A stretch of 63,152 nt of DNA from JAKSCF01 sp028279945 (GTDB taxonomy: Bacteria; Bacillota; Clostridia; Peptostreptococcales; JAAYPU01), in assembly GCA_028279945.1 (NCBI GenBank), contig JANQMT010000213.1:1-63152 (forward strand). The letters run 5' to 3'. Below, piece after piece: positions 60,803 to 63,152 of this stretch (within the stretch, counting starts at the first letter, position 1; each line of letters starts with the position of its first letter). Made by a program: the position numbers and the translations under genes. Below the pieces are notes generated by a model. The model was not told where the DNA came from. It did no database searches and saw only the letters and a list, made by a program, of their open reading frames with translations.

Positions 60803-62932
60803 ATGTTAATGGAAAAAATCAATTATCCAGATGGTAATCCTGTAAAAATAGAATTTATTTCAGTTAAAGAATATCCGTTACATACTCATAACGATTTAGA
60901 AATCATTTATGTTCTTGAAGGAGATATTGATTTACAGCTTAGCTATTATACTTATCATTTGTCTGAAAAAGATATTCATATTGTTAATACTAAAGATATA
61001 CATGGTATCTATAGTAAAAATAAAGCCAGCTTATTACTCATTCTTTACGTCAATATGGATTATTTTGAAAGATATCATCCTGATCTGAAAAAGATTATTT
61101 TTTTCTGTGGTGAATATTATAATCATCATAACTATACAAAAGTAAAAAGAATAACGGATGGCATGATAAAAATCATGTTAGAATATTTGAACAAGAAACA
61201 AGGATACATTAAAAGAATTGAAGAAATAACAAACGCAACGCTATTTTACATTATAGAAGATTTTCAATACTTCACAATTCAGGAAAAGCGATTCAGCAGT
61301 GAGAATAAATATCGAGGAGATAAATTTCAAACCCAGAGGATCCATAGAATTATTGATACAATATATGAAAAATATATGGATAAATTAAGTTTAACTCAGA
61401 TTGCAGAGCAAGAACATATTAGCAAATATTATTTATCGCATTTAATCAAATATGCTACAGGGTATGGATTTCAAGATTTTTTAAGTTTTGTTAGAATGGA
61501 GCAGTCAGAAGAATTAGTAATTGGCACCTCAAAATCTATTAGAGAAATTGCTTATGATTGTGGATTTTCATCACCACAATACTATAACAAGCATTTTACC
61601 AAATGGTTTGGTATAACACCTGCGGAATACAGAAAAAAATATGAGAGTGAAACGATTTTAAAAAAAGATCCTGTGCTTCTTCAGGTCAATGAGGAGAAAG
61701 CATTAGCAATTATCAAAGGACAAACCCTTAATGAAACGACGACCATACATCTGGTTAAAGACTTAGAAAGAGAATCACAAACAATTGAAATTAATTTAAA
61801 AGCCCATAAAAGAATTACCACTCAAAAAGCATTAACAAGCTTAAATAGTGTTACATTATGGGATATTACACAAGGCCTAACGTCGGAATACAAAGAACAC
61901 ATACTTAATTTTAAAAAAATTATTCCATTAAGATATATTAGGATTTGTAGACTCTTTGATGATGCTTATACAAACTTTCTACCTTATGGGTGGGAATGGA
62001 TTAGACCTTTTTTTGACTGGACGATCAATCAAGACATCAAACCTATTGTTGCAATAGGATGTGATTTTAATAGAGAGAAGCTTAAAGGCATTGCAGATTT
62101 GATTTTTAATTTTTTATCATTTTATATACAGCGATATGGACGGAACGAGATTGAAAAATGGATGATAGAACTGCAAACCAATAAAGAAAACCCTGATTCT
62201 GCTTTTATTATTCAAACATTAAAAAATACCATTAACCCTTTCTCTTCAAAGGTAATATGTGTTGAGAAAAACACTCGAGGGTATCAAAAAAATCCTATTT
62301 TTGATACGGGGTATATGCCTTGTTATATTTATTACAGTCTAATTAATTTGAAAAATAAAGAATGCTTTGAGCCGTTGACTTTAATGGACGATGTAAGGGC
62401 ATATATGCAATCAGGAGAAATTTTTAATGGGGGTTTTGGACTGATTACTGCTAACGGATTACGAAAACCTTCATATTATGCACTTTATCTTTTATCAAAA
62501 CTAGGAGATAAAGTAATTGGTTCGGGAGAAAATTATATCATGACACTTGGGCAAGAAAAATATAACATGCTGATATACAATTATGATATTCAATTGCATC
62601 ATCTCTTTGAAAATGTAAAACCCGATAGTATTAACGATATAAAAAATAAAGGCTTAGATATGAAAAAAGATATTATTGTAAGGCTTAAAAATGTAAATTG
62701 TGAATACTATGTAAAAAAATATCGCATGACTCCTAATCATTCAGTTTATAAGCATTGGGAGGACTTAGAAAAACCAAAATCCATTACTTCCGAAGATTAT
62801 GAAATTATTCAAAACATATCATTTCCCACTGTTGAATTTAAATGCATAAAACCATCACATTGTTATGATATAAAAATCAGTTTAGAACCTTTTGATACAG
62901 TATTACTTTCACTCGATCCAATTTATAAATAA
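60803..62932 (+). CDS. AraC-family regulator fused to a GH39-like domain
   Basis: 709 residues. N-terminal cupin (about 1-95, HTHNDLEIIYVLEGD), AraC HTH (about 180-285, TQIAEQEHISKYYLSHLIKYATGY and IREIAYDCGFSSPQYYNKHFTKWFGITPAEYRKKY), then a glycoside hydrolase 39-like barrel (about 335-600) and a C-terminal beta domain. In the GH39 part the nucleophile position (Glu488, VEKN) is kept, but the acid/base segment normally WNEP reads QTNK (Asn460). It therefore more likely binds a sugar than cleaves one. No sugar genes follow inside the window. Confidence 0.8.
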   Translation: MLMEKINYPDGNPVKIEFISVKEYPLHTHNDLEIIYVLEGDIDLQLSYYTYHLSEKDIHIVNTKDIHGIYSKNKASLLLILYVNMDYFERYHPDLKKIIFFCGEYYNHHNYTKVKRITDGMIKIMLEYLNKKQGYIKRIEEITNATLFYIIEDFQYFTIQEKRFSSENKYRGDKFQTQRIHRIIDTIYEKYMDKLSLTQIAEQEHISKYYLSHLIKYATGYGFQDFLSFVRMEQSEELVIGTSKSIREIAYDCGFSSPQYYNKHFTKWFGITPAEYRKKYESETILKKDPVLLQVNEEKALAIIKGQTLNETTTIHLVKDLERESQTIEINLKAHKRITTQKALTSLNSVTLWDITQGLTSEYKEHILNFKKIIPLRYIRICRLFDDAYTNFLPYGWEWIRPFFDWTINQDIKPIVAIGCDFNREKLKGIADLIFNFLSFYIQRYGRNEIEKWMIELQTNKENPDSAFIIQTLKNTINPFSSKVICVEKNTRGYQKNPIFDTGYMPCYIYYSLINLKNKECFEPLTLMDDVRAYMQSGEIFNGGFGLITANGLRKPSYYALYLLSKLGDKVIGSGENYIMTLGQEKYNMLIYNYDIQLHHLFENVKPDSINDIKNKGLDMKKDIIVRLKNVNCEYYVKKYRMTPNHSVYKHWEDLEKPKSITSEDYEIIQNISFPTVEFKCIKPSHCYDIKISLEPFDTVLLSLDPIYK

Positions 62933-62971
62933 AATATAATAAAAACTATAGATGATTTTTAATGTAATTTA

Positions 62972-63152
62972 GAGGCCATCGAAAAATGAATACAGGTGTA
63001 TGAATATTTGTTTTTTTGTGTTCATTTGGTCAGAAAATTTAGGTGGTAGATGAACTATAAAAGTCGTGAACAAACAGGACGTTTGTTAGCAAACTTAAGC
63101 CATGGACGGCGATTGTTTGCGGTTAGACTTTTATAGTTCATATGCCATCAAA
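62972..63152 (+). repeat. Copy of the dispersed repeat, cut by the window end
   Basis: Left arm and core: the terminus has GAAAAATGAATACAGG, then CTATAAAAGTC (63055-63065) and its partner GACTTTTATAG (63126-63136). Hairpin 1 is AACAAAC-AGGAC-GTTTGTT (63069-63087), and hairpin 2 is GCAAAC with GTTTGC around GCC-ATGGAC-GGC. The right arm is outside the window. Confidence 0.88.

Noticed and set aside
1..63152. Window as a circular element, because both ends lie in the same repeat
   Set aside because: The half copies would join plausibly, but no replication, partition or mobilisation genes are present. A contig break at a repeat is simpler.

Overview
The window is AT-rich, mostly plus-strand DNA from an anaerobic, amino-acid- and polyol-using Firmicute, most likely a member of the Clostridia. 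The signs are strong AGGAGG-type ribosome binding sites, frequent TTG/GTG starts, PTS genes with PRD regulators, tryptophanase, TRAP and Na+-coupled transporters and an Mrp/Mbh-type Na+/H+ antiporter. I cannot name a genus. No tRNA, rRNA, phage, transposase or CRISPR array was seen. Both ends of the window lie inside copies of the same roughly 220-bp repeat, which suggests an assembly break at a repeat.

Layout. 0.9-7.8 kb: a hexitol PTS operon (EIICB, MtlR-type regulator, EIIA, PfkB kinase, SorE-like zinc dehydrogenase, private HPr) with no mtlD. 7.9-11.1 kb: a TRAP transporter behind a promoter, leader and terminator. 11.2-18.6 kb: a CheR, hybrid kinase and GGDEF/HD-GYP regulator signalling cluster with a Na+ symporter. 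18.7-21.7 kb: a second TRAP transporter on the minus strand, divergent from a PAS sensor kinase and followed by an OmpR-type regulator. 25-27 kb: a PNPOx-family flavoprotein and a decayed MocR regulator. 27-33 kb: a two-component system with a Met-rich sensor, an unknown exported protein, ArsC, a DUF7916-like protein, an XRE membrane regulator and CcdA. 34-36 kb: an EVE-like protein and a DbpA-type helicase. 36-41.2 kb: a sigma-54 activator and its probable target operon. 41.4-46 kb: ZIP transporter, tryptophanase, NSS symporter and YheO-like regulator. 46-50.3 kb: a seven-gene antiporter operon on the minus strand with a structured 5' leader. 50.6-56 kb: Fe-S protein, thioesterase, PHP phosphoesterase, PucR regulator and a PLP decarboxylase. 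56.2-60.8 kb: an HlyD/ABC exporter with TetR. 60.8-62.9 kb: an AraC-GH39 fusion.

Most unusual points. (1) A dispersed repeat family has long inverted termini and a central two-hairpin core whose stems show compensatory changes between copies. One copy lies between two near-identical enhancer-like palindromes of a sigma-54 promoter. (2) The hexitol operon gene set is best explained by oxidation next to the phosphate, through fructose-1-phosphate. (3) The antiporter operon lacks MrpA, has the MbhA-H gene order, and carries a roughly 160-nt leader with three strong hairpins.

All calls come from reading the sequence and provided translations. No database search was run, and family assignments rest on recognised motifs.
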